Below, piece by piece: positions 6,127-12,138 of a stretch of 12,138 bases of DNA. The stretch comes from Ruminococcaceae bacterium UBA1213 (GTDB taxonomy: Bacteria > Bacillota > Clostridia > Oscillospirales > Acutalibacteraceae), in the NCBI GenBank assembly GCA_002309275.1, contig DBXL01000155.1, positions 664 through 12,801 of the forward strand. Direction: 5' to 3'. The notes under the pieces were generated by a model, which did not search any database, was not told where the DNA came from, and worked only from the letters and a program-made list of their open reading frames with translations. The position numbers and the translations under genes are program-made. Each line of letters opens with the position of its first letter. The stretch's first letter is position 1.

Positions 6127-6851
6127 GTATTGAATGCAAGCTGTGCGGCTGATATATCCATGTTACAGCCAAGACGATAGAATTTGATTTTTTCGGACAT
6201 TTCATCTATGAGTGAAAGAGTTTTTCGGAGTGCCGAAATATCTCTGGGGCGGTATGCCTGCTGTAAAAGCATGGGATAAGCCTGTGACCTGTTTATCTCT
6301 GTGATAGTGTTTTCTTTGGCACGCTCCAATAGACATATACTTTTCAGCGGTACGGAAATATTATTCCCTATCCTGTGCTTTCCATTGTATGGCGTGCCAT
6401 AAATAATTACACCGCTGTCCGATACATTGATAAGGGGCTTGTCATCATTTACCATAACTGCCCTGTCACCTAAAAGCTCTCTCCATAATCTTGTATGAGT
6501 CGATTTTCCTGTACCGCTTTTTGCGGTGAAAAGATAAGCACTGCCTTCAACCGATACCGCTGAGCCATGCAGAAGAAATGTATTGTATTCAGGCATTTTT
6601 TCTGCTATTTTTCTGTAAACGGCGAGTTCTTCAAGATAGCTGTCAGACCACTCTGCCATTTCCCTGCCCTCCGCAATATCGTTTTTGGCAGACCTCTCAC
6701 GTTCATATATAATATCACTTTCACACGTTTTTACATAAAAATCCGCCTTGCCTGACACCGCATAATCTTTACAGTATATATGCACATTCTTATATAAAGA
6801 AGTTATCTCTATCACCTTGCCGGCAATTTTATAACTGCGAGTAAATCCCAT
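6111..6851 (-). CDS. HprK-like P-loop kinase domain protein
   Basis: A 246-residue protein resembling the catalytic domain of HPr kinase/phosphorylase and its relatives in the PEP carboxykinase fold group. Visible motifs are HGSAV at 95 to 99, a Walker A loop KSGTGKST at 111 to 118 (K116), NDDKPL at 135 to 140 and GTPYNGK at 152 to 158. It lacks the N-terminal domain of true HprK and the usual HprK signature, so it is probably a distinct small-molecule or peptide-serine kinase. Some relatives sit with PqqD-like or peptide-modification genes; none is seen here. I chose ATG 6851, seven bases after AAAGGG, over GTG 6854. It follows the AI-2E-family gene by 19 bases and should be co-transcribed with it. 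Substrate unknown. Confidence 0.75.
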   Translation of the reverse strand: MGFTRSYKIAGKVIEITSLYKNVHIYCKDYAVSGKADFYVKTCESDIIYERERSAKNDIAEGREMAEWSDSYLEELAVYRKIAEKMPEYNTFLLHGSAVSVEGSAYLFTAKSGTGKSTHTRLWRELLGDRAVMVNDDKPLINVSDSGVIIYGTPYNGKHRIGNNISVPLKSICLLERAKENTITEINRSQAYPMLLQQAYRPRDISALRKTLSLIDEMSEKIKFYRLGCNMDISAAQLAFNTMSSQ

Positions 6852-6870
6852 CACTTCACCCTTTTCAAAC

Positions 6871-8157
6871 TTATTTTTTATTCTTTATCTTTGAAAATAT
6901 CTCTGATAGTTTATCATCTTTTAAATTTTCTTTTTTTGCCCTTTTGGGAATATATTCAGGTATGCCTTTTTTTTCGGCATACTTTTCTTCAGGGATATTT
7001 CTCGATTTCAGCCTCTCACGCACGAATCTCTTTAAAAGCGTATATAATACAGACGTTACGGGAGCACTTACAAGCAGACCGATTATTCCAAAAAATCCGC
7101 TGAAAACTATGATGGCGGCAATCAATATAATAGGCGGCAGTCCCACAGTTGAGCCGACTACTCTGGGATAAATGAGATTTCCCTCTATCTGCTGCAAACA
7201 CACCATGAATACCACAAACCATATAGCCTGTACAGGACTCACTGTCAGAATGAACAATGCACCTATCACAGTTCCTATCATTATGCCGAACATGGGTATC
7301 CATGAACAGATAGCGATTACCACGCCTACAAGGGCAGCATAAGGAAATCCAAGTATCGCCATGCCGAAACCGGTAAGAGTTCCTATTATCACACATTCCA
7401 TCATTTGTCCGGTTATGCTGTTGTAAAAAGACCTGTTTGTCATAATGCCGACTTCAACAATATAATCAACTGCCTTTGACGGAAAAAAGGCATACAGGAA
7501 TTTTCTCAGGTGAGAAGAGATTTTTTCTTTCTTTGCAAGTATATAGACCGAAAGAACAATTCCCAGAAATATATTGACAGTTATGCTGATGACAGAAGAC
7601 ACTACTTTCATAGTGGAGCTTAAAAGATTAATTGTCGAGTCAAAGAAATTGGCAACATTTTTTGTCAGAAAGCTTGCAATATTAGAACCTATGCTCTCCC
7701 AGTCTATATTGATATTGTCATATATAGCCTTTGCCCAGTCATACCTGTTGCTGAGATCCTTCATCCAATAGCGGAAATCATCAAATGCAGACGGGATAGA
7801 ACCTGCTATTTTTTGGAGGCTGTTGCTTATTTCGGGTATGATGATGATTAAAAATATGCCTAAAATCAGCACAAACATACTGATTGACATGGTTATGGCA
7901 AGAGGTCTTCTGAGTTTTTCTTTCAGCGGACTTACGGGTTTTCCATTTTGTGAGCGGAAGAGCCGTCTTTCTATCGCATTCAGCGGTACATTCAGAAAAA
8001 ATGTAAAACAGCCTGCTATGATGAACGGTACGAGTATCTGCAAAAGCCACAGAAGAAACGAGCCTATTATATCAAGATGCTGAAATCCGATATATACAAG
8101 AATAATACACACCGCAAGAAAAAATATTTTTATGGTATCTTTTCGGTTCATATTCAT
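6871..8157 (-). CDS. AI-2E family transporter (YtvI/YueF-like permease)
   Basis: A 428-residue multi-spanning membrane protein of the AI-2E transporter family (PF01594 type). Hydrophobic segments lie at about 11-28, 32-56, 87-110, 184-208, 253-270, 273-300, 302-322 and 341-375, with a large soluble insertion at about 111 to 180. The conserved GFPYA at 270, IPMFG at 287 and QQIEGNLIYPRVVG at 322 to 335 are clear. Members are variously linked to autoinducer-2 export and sodium/proton exchange; the substrate here cannot be told from sequence. The C-terminus after 380 is strongly charged and lysine rich. ATG 8157 has GGAGAG nine bases upstream, behind a good promoter. It leads a two-gene operon with the HprK-like kinase. 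Confidence 0.9.
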   Translation of the reverse strand: MNMNRKDTIKIFFLAVCIILVYIGFQHLDIIGSFLLWLLQILVPFIIAGCFTFFLNVPLNAIERRLFRSQNGKPVSPLKEKLRRPLAITMSISMFVLILGIFLIIIIPEISNSLQKIAGSIPSAFDDFRYWMKDLSNRYDWAKAIYDNINIDWESIGSNIASFLTKNVANFFDSTINLLSSTMKVVSSVISITVNIFLGIVLSVYILAKKEKISSHLRKFLYAFFPSKAVDYIVEVGIMTNRSFYNSITGQMMECVIIGTLTGFGMAILGFPYAALVGVVIAICSWIPMFGIMIGTVIGALFILTVSPVQAIWFVVFMVCLQQIEGNLIYPRVVGSTVGLPPIILIAAIIVFSGFFGIIGLLVSAPVTSVLYTLLKRFVRERLKSRNIPEEKYAEKKGIPEYIPKRAKKENLKDDKLSEIFSKIKNKK

Positions 8158-8189
8158 TTGCTTTCACTCTCCGATAAAATTCTTATATC

Positions 8190-8218
8190 ATTATAAAACA
8201 AATTCCTCTTAATTGCAA
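8190..8218 (-). promoter_or_regulatory. promoter of the AI-2E transporter / kinase operon
   Basis: On the minus strand TTGCAA (8218..8213), a 17-base spacer and TATAAT (8195..8190). The -10 is perfect and the start codon is about 30 bases downstream. Confidence 0.75.
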
Positions 8219-8249
8219 ACATTTTTATAAAAATTGATTTTCGTAAATC

Positions 8250-8278
8250 AAAAAAGCAGTGTATCAGTGATACACTGC
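8250..8278 (-). terminator. terminator of the D,D-carboxypeptidase gene
   Basis: GCAGTGTATCA and TGATACACTGC form an 11-base perfect inverted repeat around one central base (8256..8278), six bases after the dacF stop. On the minus strand it is followed by TTTTTTG, a standard intrinsic terminator. Confidence 0.85.
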
Positions 8279-8284
8279 CCTTCA

Positions 8285-9625
8285 TCAGAATTTTCTGTAT
8301 TTTTTAACAGGTCTGCGGTTTCTCTTTTTACGGTTATACAATGCCACAAGGACTATATACCCCAGAAAAAACAGTATCACCACTCCCACCGCTATCATAA
8401 ACCATACCGATGTGACCATATTTCTGACTGCATTCATCACGATAAGCAGTTCACTTCTTTCAACAGTTTCTGATACAACAAGATCTACTGTTCCCAATTC
8501 CTGGTCGGCATAGCTCAAAGTCACTGTTCCGACTTTATCGCCTGCTTTCACAGGAGCTTCTATGCTTTCGGGAAGGTGATATTCCCTGTCTATGCTCGAC
8601 ATCTTGACATCTGACGGCAGTATTGTAGAATAACTTTCCTTTGGTGAAAGCTGTATGGTATCCCTGTTCCATGCATATTCAAGACCTATTTCTTTGACTA
8701 TATCCTTTTTATCAATAATAGTCTTCATTTCAAGGTTGTCAAATGCCCATTCATACAAATTCCTGGAATCTATCATGGCACCGTTTTCATAATACTCGCC
8801 TGTTTCCTCGTCTTCATACTTTGCACCGTATGCAACACAGAGATAGCTGAATCCATCTTTTTCTGCGGAAGATACAAGACAGTAACCCGAATCATTTCCT
8901 GTAGAACCTGTTTTAATTCCTTTGGCATATTCATAATAATAGCTTCCACCCCTTGTCTGGTCTATCATCGAATTGGTAGTAATCAGATACCTGTCCTCAC
9001 CGAGACATTCCGAATATGGTGTATTGCTGATTTCCTCGAACATCGGCATTTTTAAAGCATACTTTGTAATTTTAGCCATATCACTCACAGTCGTATAGTG
9101 ATTCGGATCGTTGAGTCCGTGAGGATTGGCAAAATGTGTTCCTGTACAGCCTAGCTCCTGAGCCTTTTCATTCATCATATCAACAAATGTCTGTATGCTG
9201 CCGTTTCCCACATAGTCTGCCAATACCAATGCCGCATCATTGCCCGACGGTATCATAAGACAATTCAAAAGCTGATATATACTCAAACTTTCTCCTTCCT
9301 CCAAACCTGCAACAGAACTTCCTGTTCCCTCCAGCAGCTTGAGCGTCTTTGGCTTGATTGTCACAAAAGTATTTTTAAAGTCCTTGACATTCTCTGCAGT
9401 GACTATATATGTCATTATTTTTGTCGTTGATGCAGGGTATCGCCTTGCTTCAGGCTCCTTTGTATATACCACTATCCCTGTATCGAGGTTTTCAAGATAA
9501 ATTGACTTGCTCTCGGTCTGGAAATTGATTGAAAACTCCGCTGCATTTGCCTGAACCGGCGGCACTGCCAAAAATACAGATAAAAAAAATGCTGCTGAAG
9601 CCAAAATACTCCATATCTTTTTCAT
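8285..9625 (-). CDS. dacF: D-alanyl-D-alanine carboxypeptidase (penicillin-binding protein, DacF/DacA type)
   Basis: A 446-residue low-molecular-weight penicillin-binding protein that trims the terminal D-Ala from peptidoglycan pentapeptides outside the membrane. A signal peptide covers about residues 1 to 28 (lysines, hydrophobic core, then AxA near VQANAAE). The active-site motifs are all present: S66-T-T-K69, S127-G-N129 and K238-T-G240. A C-terminal beta domain like PBP5_C follows to about 390, then a membrane helix at about 409 to 430 and a very basic tail ending RRPVKKYRKF, so the enzyme is held by a true transmembrane helix. ATG 9625 follows an AGAGGAAAG site. In Bacillus subtilis dacF is sigma-F controlled; here the upstream region reads as sigma-A, so a vegetative DacA-like role is equally likely. 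It is a single-gene unit. Confidence 0.92.
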   Translation of the reverse strand: MKKIWSILASAAFFLSVFLAVPPVQANAAEFSINFQTESKSIYLENLDTGIVVYTKEPEARRYPASTTKIMTYIVTAENVKDFKNTFVTIKPKTLKLLEGTGSSVAGLEEGESLSIYQLLNCLMIPSGNDAALVLADYVGNGSIQTFVDMMNEKAQELGCTGTHFANPHGLNDPNHYTTVSDMAKITKYALKMPMFEEISNTPYSECLGEDRYLITTNSMIDQTRGGSYYYEYAKGIKTGSTGNDSGYCLVSSAEKDGFSYLCVAYGAKYEDEETGEYYENGAMIDSRNLYEWAFDNLEMKTIIDKKDIVKEIGLEYAWNRDTIQLSPKESYSTILPSDVKMSSIDREYHLPESIEAPVKAGDKVGTVTLSYADQELGTVDLVVSETVERSELLIVMNAVRNMVTSVWFMIAVGVVILFFLGYIVLVALYNRKKRNRRPVKKYRKF

Positions 9626-9659
9626 AAAATCTTTCCTCTCTCCTAAAGATATATAGCCT

Positions 9660-9688
9660 ATTGTACACGATTTTCAATAAAAACTCAA
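9660..9688 (-). promoter_or_regulatory. promoter of the D,D-carboxypeptidase gene
   Basis: On the minus strand TTGAGT (9688..9683), a 17-base spacer, TACAAT (9665..9660). A second option, TTGAAA with TATATA at 16 bases, overlaps it. Either would start transcription shortly before the ribosome binding site. Confidence 0.5.
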
Positions 9689-9851
9689 ATATAATTATGA
9701 CGAATTTTGGCTGTATTATTTTAAATAATTGTGGGTTTTGTCACACCGTTGGATTTTATTCCGTCTTTTTCCATAAAAATGCCTTATCTGCCCGTTTTTT
9801 TTATCTGTTTTTTAGAAGTTTTTTAGATTTTTTCCAATCGGCTTTTTTTTA
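9689..9851. other. T-rich intergenic stretch, no gene seen
   Basis: Between the two divergent promoters the plus strand is dominated by T runs (several of six or more between about 9795 and 9850). No hairpin or supported reading frame was found. The A/T-rich end adjoining the -35 at 9852 may act as an UP-like element for the sugar transferase gene. Confidence 0.4.
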
Positions 9852-9881
9852 TTGACGAGGTCAATCCCGATGTGATATAAT
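9852..9881 (+). promoter_or_regulatory. promoter of the sugar transferase gene
   Basis: TTGACG (9852..9857) and TATAAT (9876..9881) are separated by 18 bases, and TGA just before the -10 makes it an extended -10. Transcription should begin near 9888. Confidence 0.75.
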
Positions 9882-9923
9882 GTTTGCACTGAAGTATGAA
9901 AGGTGTGTTTTCAAGAAGTGGAT

Positions 9924-10601
9924 ATGGTAACTGAAAAAATACAAGAACATCAGAATACCGAAGTAGATGTGTCAGATTTTGAATACAAACCTAAAGTCGC
10001 TTTTGACATAGTAAAAAGAATTTTTGATTTTTTTGTATCGTTCATATGTATCATACTTTTGGCGATACCGTTTGCAATCATATCATTAATTATCGTCATA
10101 GATGACCGTAAAGCAGGACCTATATTCGTTCAGAAACGTGTGGGAAAAAACGGTAAACTCTTTAAGATGTACAAATTCAGAACTATGTGTGCGGATGCAG
10201 AAAAAAAGCTTGCTGAACTTCAGGCAATGAATGAAATGGACGGTCCCGTATTTAAAATAGAGAATGATCCGAGAATCACCAAAATAGGCAAGTTCCTTCG
10301 TGCATCAAATATTGATGAACTTCCCCAGATACTCAATATATTTCTTGGTGATATGTCATTTGTAGGACCACGCCCTGCACTGCCCAGAGAAGTGGAACAA
10401 TACAGACCAAGCGATAAACTCAGACAGCTTGTTGTGCCGGGACTTACATGCTACTGGCAAGTCGTAAAAAACCGCAATTCCGTTTCATTTGATGAATGGA
10501 TGGAGCTTGACAGAAAATACATAATGGAAAGAAATGTATGGATAGACATAAAGCTTATCTTCAAAACATTCTTTTTCCTGTTCAAGAAAAGCGGCTGCTG
10601 A
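9924..10601 (+). CDS. bacterial sugar transferase (undecaprenyl-phosphate glycosyl-1-phosphate transferase)
   Basis: A 225-residue monotopic phosphoglycosyl transferase that moves a sugar-1-phosphate from a nucleotide sugar onto undecaprenyl phosphate, the first step of a surface polysaccharide or glycan. One hydrophobic membrane-inserted helix lies at about 34 to 60. Family motifs follow in order: GPIFVQKRVG at 65 to 74, KMYKFRTM at 81 to 88, the catalytic Asp-Glu pair in NIDELPQ (D131, E132), and GDMSFVGPRP at 142 to 151. It is the short catalytic-core form without the N-terminal CoA-binding and multi-helix domain of WbaP/WcaJ. Sugar specificity cannot be read. The start is uncertain: ATG 9924 lacks a strong ribosome binding site, and GTG codons at 9903 and 9918 are in frame. 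A GlfT2-like glycosyltransferase nearby supports a glycan role. Confidence 0.9.
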   Translation: MVTEKIQEHQNTEVDVSDFEYKPKVAFDIVKRIFDFFVSFICIILLAIPFAIISLIIVIDDRKAGPIFVQKRVGKNGKLFKMYKFRTMCADAEKKLAELQAMNEMDGPVFKIENDPRITKIGKFLRASNIDELPQILNIFLGDMSFVGPRPALPREVEQYRPSDKLRQLVVPGLTCYWQVVKNRNSVSFDEWMELDRKYIMERNVWIDIKLIFKTFFFLFKKSGC

Positions 10602-10626
10602 CCGAAAAATGGAAAATGCAAAATGG

Positions 10627-10696
10627 AAAGCGGAAAATTGGAAACGGAGAAGTTATTTTCTGTTTCATTCTCAATATCCGCTTTTTATTTTATTTT
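10627..10696 (+). terminator. long imperfect terminator hairpin after the sugar transferase
   Basis: The outer arms AAAGCGGA (10627..10634) and TCCGCTTT (10677..10684) enclose ATTG/CAAT, then an 11-base inner stem of GAAACGGAGAA with TTTTCTGTTTC (two G-U pairs) and a GTTA loop. The 3' side runs into TTATTTTATTTTT. It is a rho-independent terminator with an unusually long stem. The purine-rich left flank (from about 10604) repeats a TGGAAA-like unit. Confidence 0.75.
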
Positions 10697-10713
10697 TAAA
10701 GGAGTTGTTTTTT

Positions 10714-11208
10714 ATGCCCGTACTTTTTGAAAACAAGTATCAATCCGAAAAGAAATTCTTCAAAGAAACCGTTTTTTACAGCCATTTCAGGAAATCTTTC
10801 AGTATCTGCCTTATGCTTTTCATGGCAGCACTGCTTGCACCCAATCTTTTTTTTGCAATAAGGAGCGATTGGCAGGGCACTGCAAGTGTCATATCTGTTA
10901 TAATAGGCGTAGCTTTTTTTGTCATATACTTCATTGCATACCCTGTCAGAGTTATCACCGCTTCCAAAAAATATTCCTCTGACGATACATACACTCTTTC
11001 CGTCACCGAAAACAAATTTACATACAATGCCCCCAAGAATGCCGAAATTGAAGTGAGCTTTGCCAAAATAAGAAAAATAAGCACATCAAGACATTATCTC
11101 CTGCTTATTTCCGAAAATGACGATATATATGCTTTCAAAAAAGACGGCTTTGAAAAAGGCTCTTATAAAGAATTCCTTGCATTTCTCAAATCCAAAAACC
11201 TCAAATGA
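10714..11208 (+). CDS. YcxB-like small membrane protein
   Basis: A 164-residue protein. After a short cytosolic N-terminus it has two membrane helices at about residues 27 to 48 and 56 to 78. A C-terminal soluble domain (about 85 to 164) resembles the YcxB-like domain: a short beta-rich pattern with YTLSVTENKFTYNAPKN, then VSFAKIRKISTSRHYLLLIS and DIYAFKKDGFEKGS. The function of this family is unknown. ATG 10714 has AAAGGAG ten bases upstream. A longer in-frame reading from 10609 would translate the preceding terminator and is not credible. No separate promoter is obvious between the terminator and the gene, so it may be expressed by read-through from the sugar transferase gene. It is convergent with the next gene. 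Confidence 0.75.
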   Translation: MPVLFENKYQSEKKFFKETVFYSHFRKSFSICLMLFMAALLAPNLFFAIRSDWQGTASVISVIIGVAFFVIYFIAYPVRVITASKKYSSDDTYTLSVTENKFTYNAPKNAEIEVSFAKIRKISTSRHYLLLISENDDIYAFKKDGFEKGSYKEFLAFLKSKNLK

Positions 11209-11227
11209 GAGTGAAGTGTGGAGAGTG

Positions 11228-11259
11228 AAGAGTGGAGTTATCTCCGCTCTTTTTATTTT
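11228..11259 (+). terminator. terminator of the YcxB-like gene
   Basis: AAGAGTGGAG (11228..11237), loop TTAT, CTCCGCTCTT (11242..11251), ten base pairs with one G-U, then TTTATTTT. It lies 20 bases after the stop codon. Confidence 0.8.
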
Positions 11260-11261
11260 GC

Positions 11262-11300
11262 AAAAAAAGTGGAGAGTGTGCTTTCCGCTCCACTCTCCAC
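11262..11300 (-). terminator. terminator of the glycosyltransferase gene
   Basis: Read on the minus strand, GTGGAGAGTG (11300..11291), a 12-base loop, CACTCTCCAC (11278..11269), then TTTTTTT (11268..11262). It is a perfect ten-base stem with a seven-base U tract, 23 bases after the stop codon. Confidence 0.82.
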
Positions 11301-11322
11301 TCTCAACTCTCCACTCTGTCAA

Positions 11323-12138
11323 TTACTCCATGCGGAGATATTTTTTCCAGAATTTCTCTGTTTTCAGGGTTTTGGCTGCTTCCTGATAGGACTTTTCAAT
11401 CTTGTCTTTATTACGCTTATAATAGCTCAAAATCCTGTTGCGGCGTTTTACAAGCTGTCTGTAACGCTTTTTATCACGCTTTCTCAGATATGCCGTATGG
11501 TCAAAGGGACTTACTACCAGTATTTCTTTTGCAAGATACTGCTTTGCAGGATCATCAAACCAGTCATATGCCGTGACAGCTATCGTATTTTTCAGCATGA
11601 AATCCGGCAGTCTGTGACCGTTTCTCGTCTTGTGGTAAATGGCAGACTGGAATTTTGTCAAAGGCTTGTCAGCCATTCTGTATATACTGTCAAAGTCTAT
11701 CGGTATATTCGGATATTCTGATACAGCAGGCTTCATTACTTCATTCTTCTTTGCATGGGCTTTCATAATAGCCTCTCCCTGCGGTTCATACAAAAATTCC
11801 GGTCCGTTGCAGAACTCCTCTATTGCGTCAAGCAACAATTCACAGTTATTATAGGAAAGCCTTTTCAGTTCTTTCCAGAAAAAGCCGTCTATTCTCTCCA
11901 TGAAGTCTATGCCTTTACAAATACCGCTCATTGCCTGAATAATAAGGCTGTTTCTGTGTACCATGTACAGTTCCAGATTCGCATTGAATTTATTGGCGAA
12001 GCCCTTGTGCCATATACAAATACCGTTCAGTGAAAGGAACTCTGCATTATTGGCAAGGCTGAATTCAACGTCATCGCCCCTGATGAAAAGCGGTATCGGC
12101 AAATGATTTCTATCTATTTTCTTTACGGGGATACAGCA
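11323..12138 (-). CDS. GlfT2-like family 2 glycosyltransferase, C-terminal part (runs off right edge)
   Basis: The frame is open to the right edge; 271 residues are visible and the N-terminal half with the nucleotide-sugar site lies outside. Near the start of the visible part are LPIPLFIRGDDVEFSL (acidic pair at visible residues 22-23) and NGICIWHKGF with His 44. In the galactofuranosyltransferase GlfT2 the equivalent acidic pair supplies the catalytic base and the histidine binds the metal; this equivalence is by recalled family pattern. The rest is a mixed helical region with a strongly basic C-terminal end (about residues 205 to 255, many K and R), suggesting membrane-surface contact. A polymerising galactofuranosyltransferase or a related cell-surface glycan enzyme is the likely role; the substrate is inferred. 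The internal TTG at 12102 is not the start. Confidence 0.78.
   Translation of the reverse strand, partial: CCIPVKKIDRNHLPIPLFIRGDDVEFSLANNAEFLSLNGICIWHKGFANKFNANLELYMVHRNSLIIQAMSGICKGIDFMERIDGFFWKELKRLSYNNCELLLDAIEEFCNGPEFLYEPQGEAIMKAHAKKNEVMKPAVSEYPNIPIDFDSIYRMADKPLTKFQSAIYHKTRNGHRLPDFMLKNTIAVTAYDWFDDPAKQYLAKEILVVSPFDHTAYLRKRDKKRYRQLVKRRNRILSYYKRNKDKIEKSYQEAAKTLKTEKFWKKYLRME

Larger units (their letters stand above)
11207..11318. repeat. purine-rich iterated repeat forming an inverted structure
   Basis: The left part (11207..11237) iterates GAGAGTG/GAGTGGAG units on the plus strand. The right part (11269..11318) carries the same unit and then its complement (CACTCTCCAC and variants). The left 31 bases and the complement of the right end match at about 26 positions, so the whole region can also fold as one large imperfect hairpin. 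Two separate terminators are embedded in it (listed on their own). Similar units (GGAGAGTGAA) occur at about 3386 next to the small sporulation genes. Confidence 0.7.

Noticed and set aside
8256..8278. Palindrome considered as a repressor operator for the AI-2E transporter gene
   Set aside because: It lies six bases after the dacF stop and is followed on that strand by a T run, so a terminator is the simpler reading. An additional operator role is not excluded.
9661..9855. 64-codon plus-strand frame
   Set aside because: It lies in a T-rich spacer, giving a Phe-rich peptide. It has no ribosome binding site and its start overlaps the dacF promoter.
10609..10713. Longer N-terminus for the YcxB-like protein
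   Set aside because: It would translate the terminator hairpin of the preceding gene, and the ATG at 10714 has AAAGGAG.
11207..11318. CRISPR-like or satellite array
   Set aside because: The units are short, imperfect and contiguous with no unique spacers; embedded terminators explain the structure.
11218..11721. 167-codon plus-strand frame over the repeat and the glycosyltransferase
   Set aside because: It overlaps two terminators and the complementary strand of a well-supported gene; its composition is that of a shadow frame.

Overview
The window is a chromosomal segment of a low-to-moderate GC, endospore-forming Firmicute. The S10 ribosomal protein genes, SpoIIE and a SpoVM-like peptide point to Clostridia, and the general look is of the Ruminococcus/Oscillospiraceae type. 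That taxonomic placement is inference; the Gram-positive spore-former assignment rests on spoIIE and spoVM. Most genes carry a clear AGGAGG-type ribosome binding site, and several have readable sigma-A promoters.

Layout. From 1 to about 2480 on the minus strand lies the start of the S10 operon: promoter, a roughly 300-base structured leader, then rpsJ, rplC, rplD, rplW and the first codons of rplB, which runs off the left edge. Next is ylmH (minus), an S4-domain RNA-binding protein with a consensus promoter. Divergent from it is a plus-strand pair of very small genes: a 48-residue two-helix membrane peptide and a 32-residue SpoVM-like peptide, closed by a strong terminator. Then comes spoIIE (plus), whose promoter has the unusual 21-base spacing and the overlapping 0A-like box expected of a Spo0A-controlled sporulation promoter. 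Positions 3400 to 6081 therefore form a small sporulation neighbourhood.

From 6111 to 9625 everything is on the minus strand: dacF-like D,D-carboxypeptidase (own promoter and terminator), then an AI-2E-family membrane permease and an HprK-like P-loop kinase that form a two-gene operon. From 9852 on there is a plus-strand sugar-phosphate transferase that would start a surface polysaccharide on a lipid carrier, then a YcxB-like membrane protein. A convergent GlfT2-like glycosyltransferase enters from the right edge. The last two genes meet at a purine-rich repeat that encodes a separate terminator for each direction.

The most interesting items are the tiny sporulation genes, which are easily missed by gene callers (spoVM-like plus an unrecognised 48-residue membrane peptide), the Spo0A-style spoIIE promoter, the long structured S10 leader, and the double terminator made from an iterated repeat. 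I saw no mobile element, CRISPR array, tRNA or rRNA.
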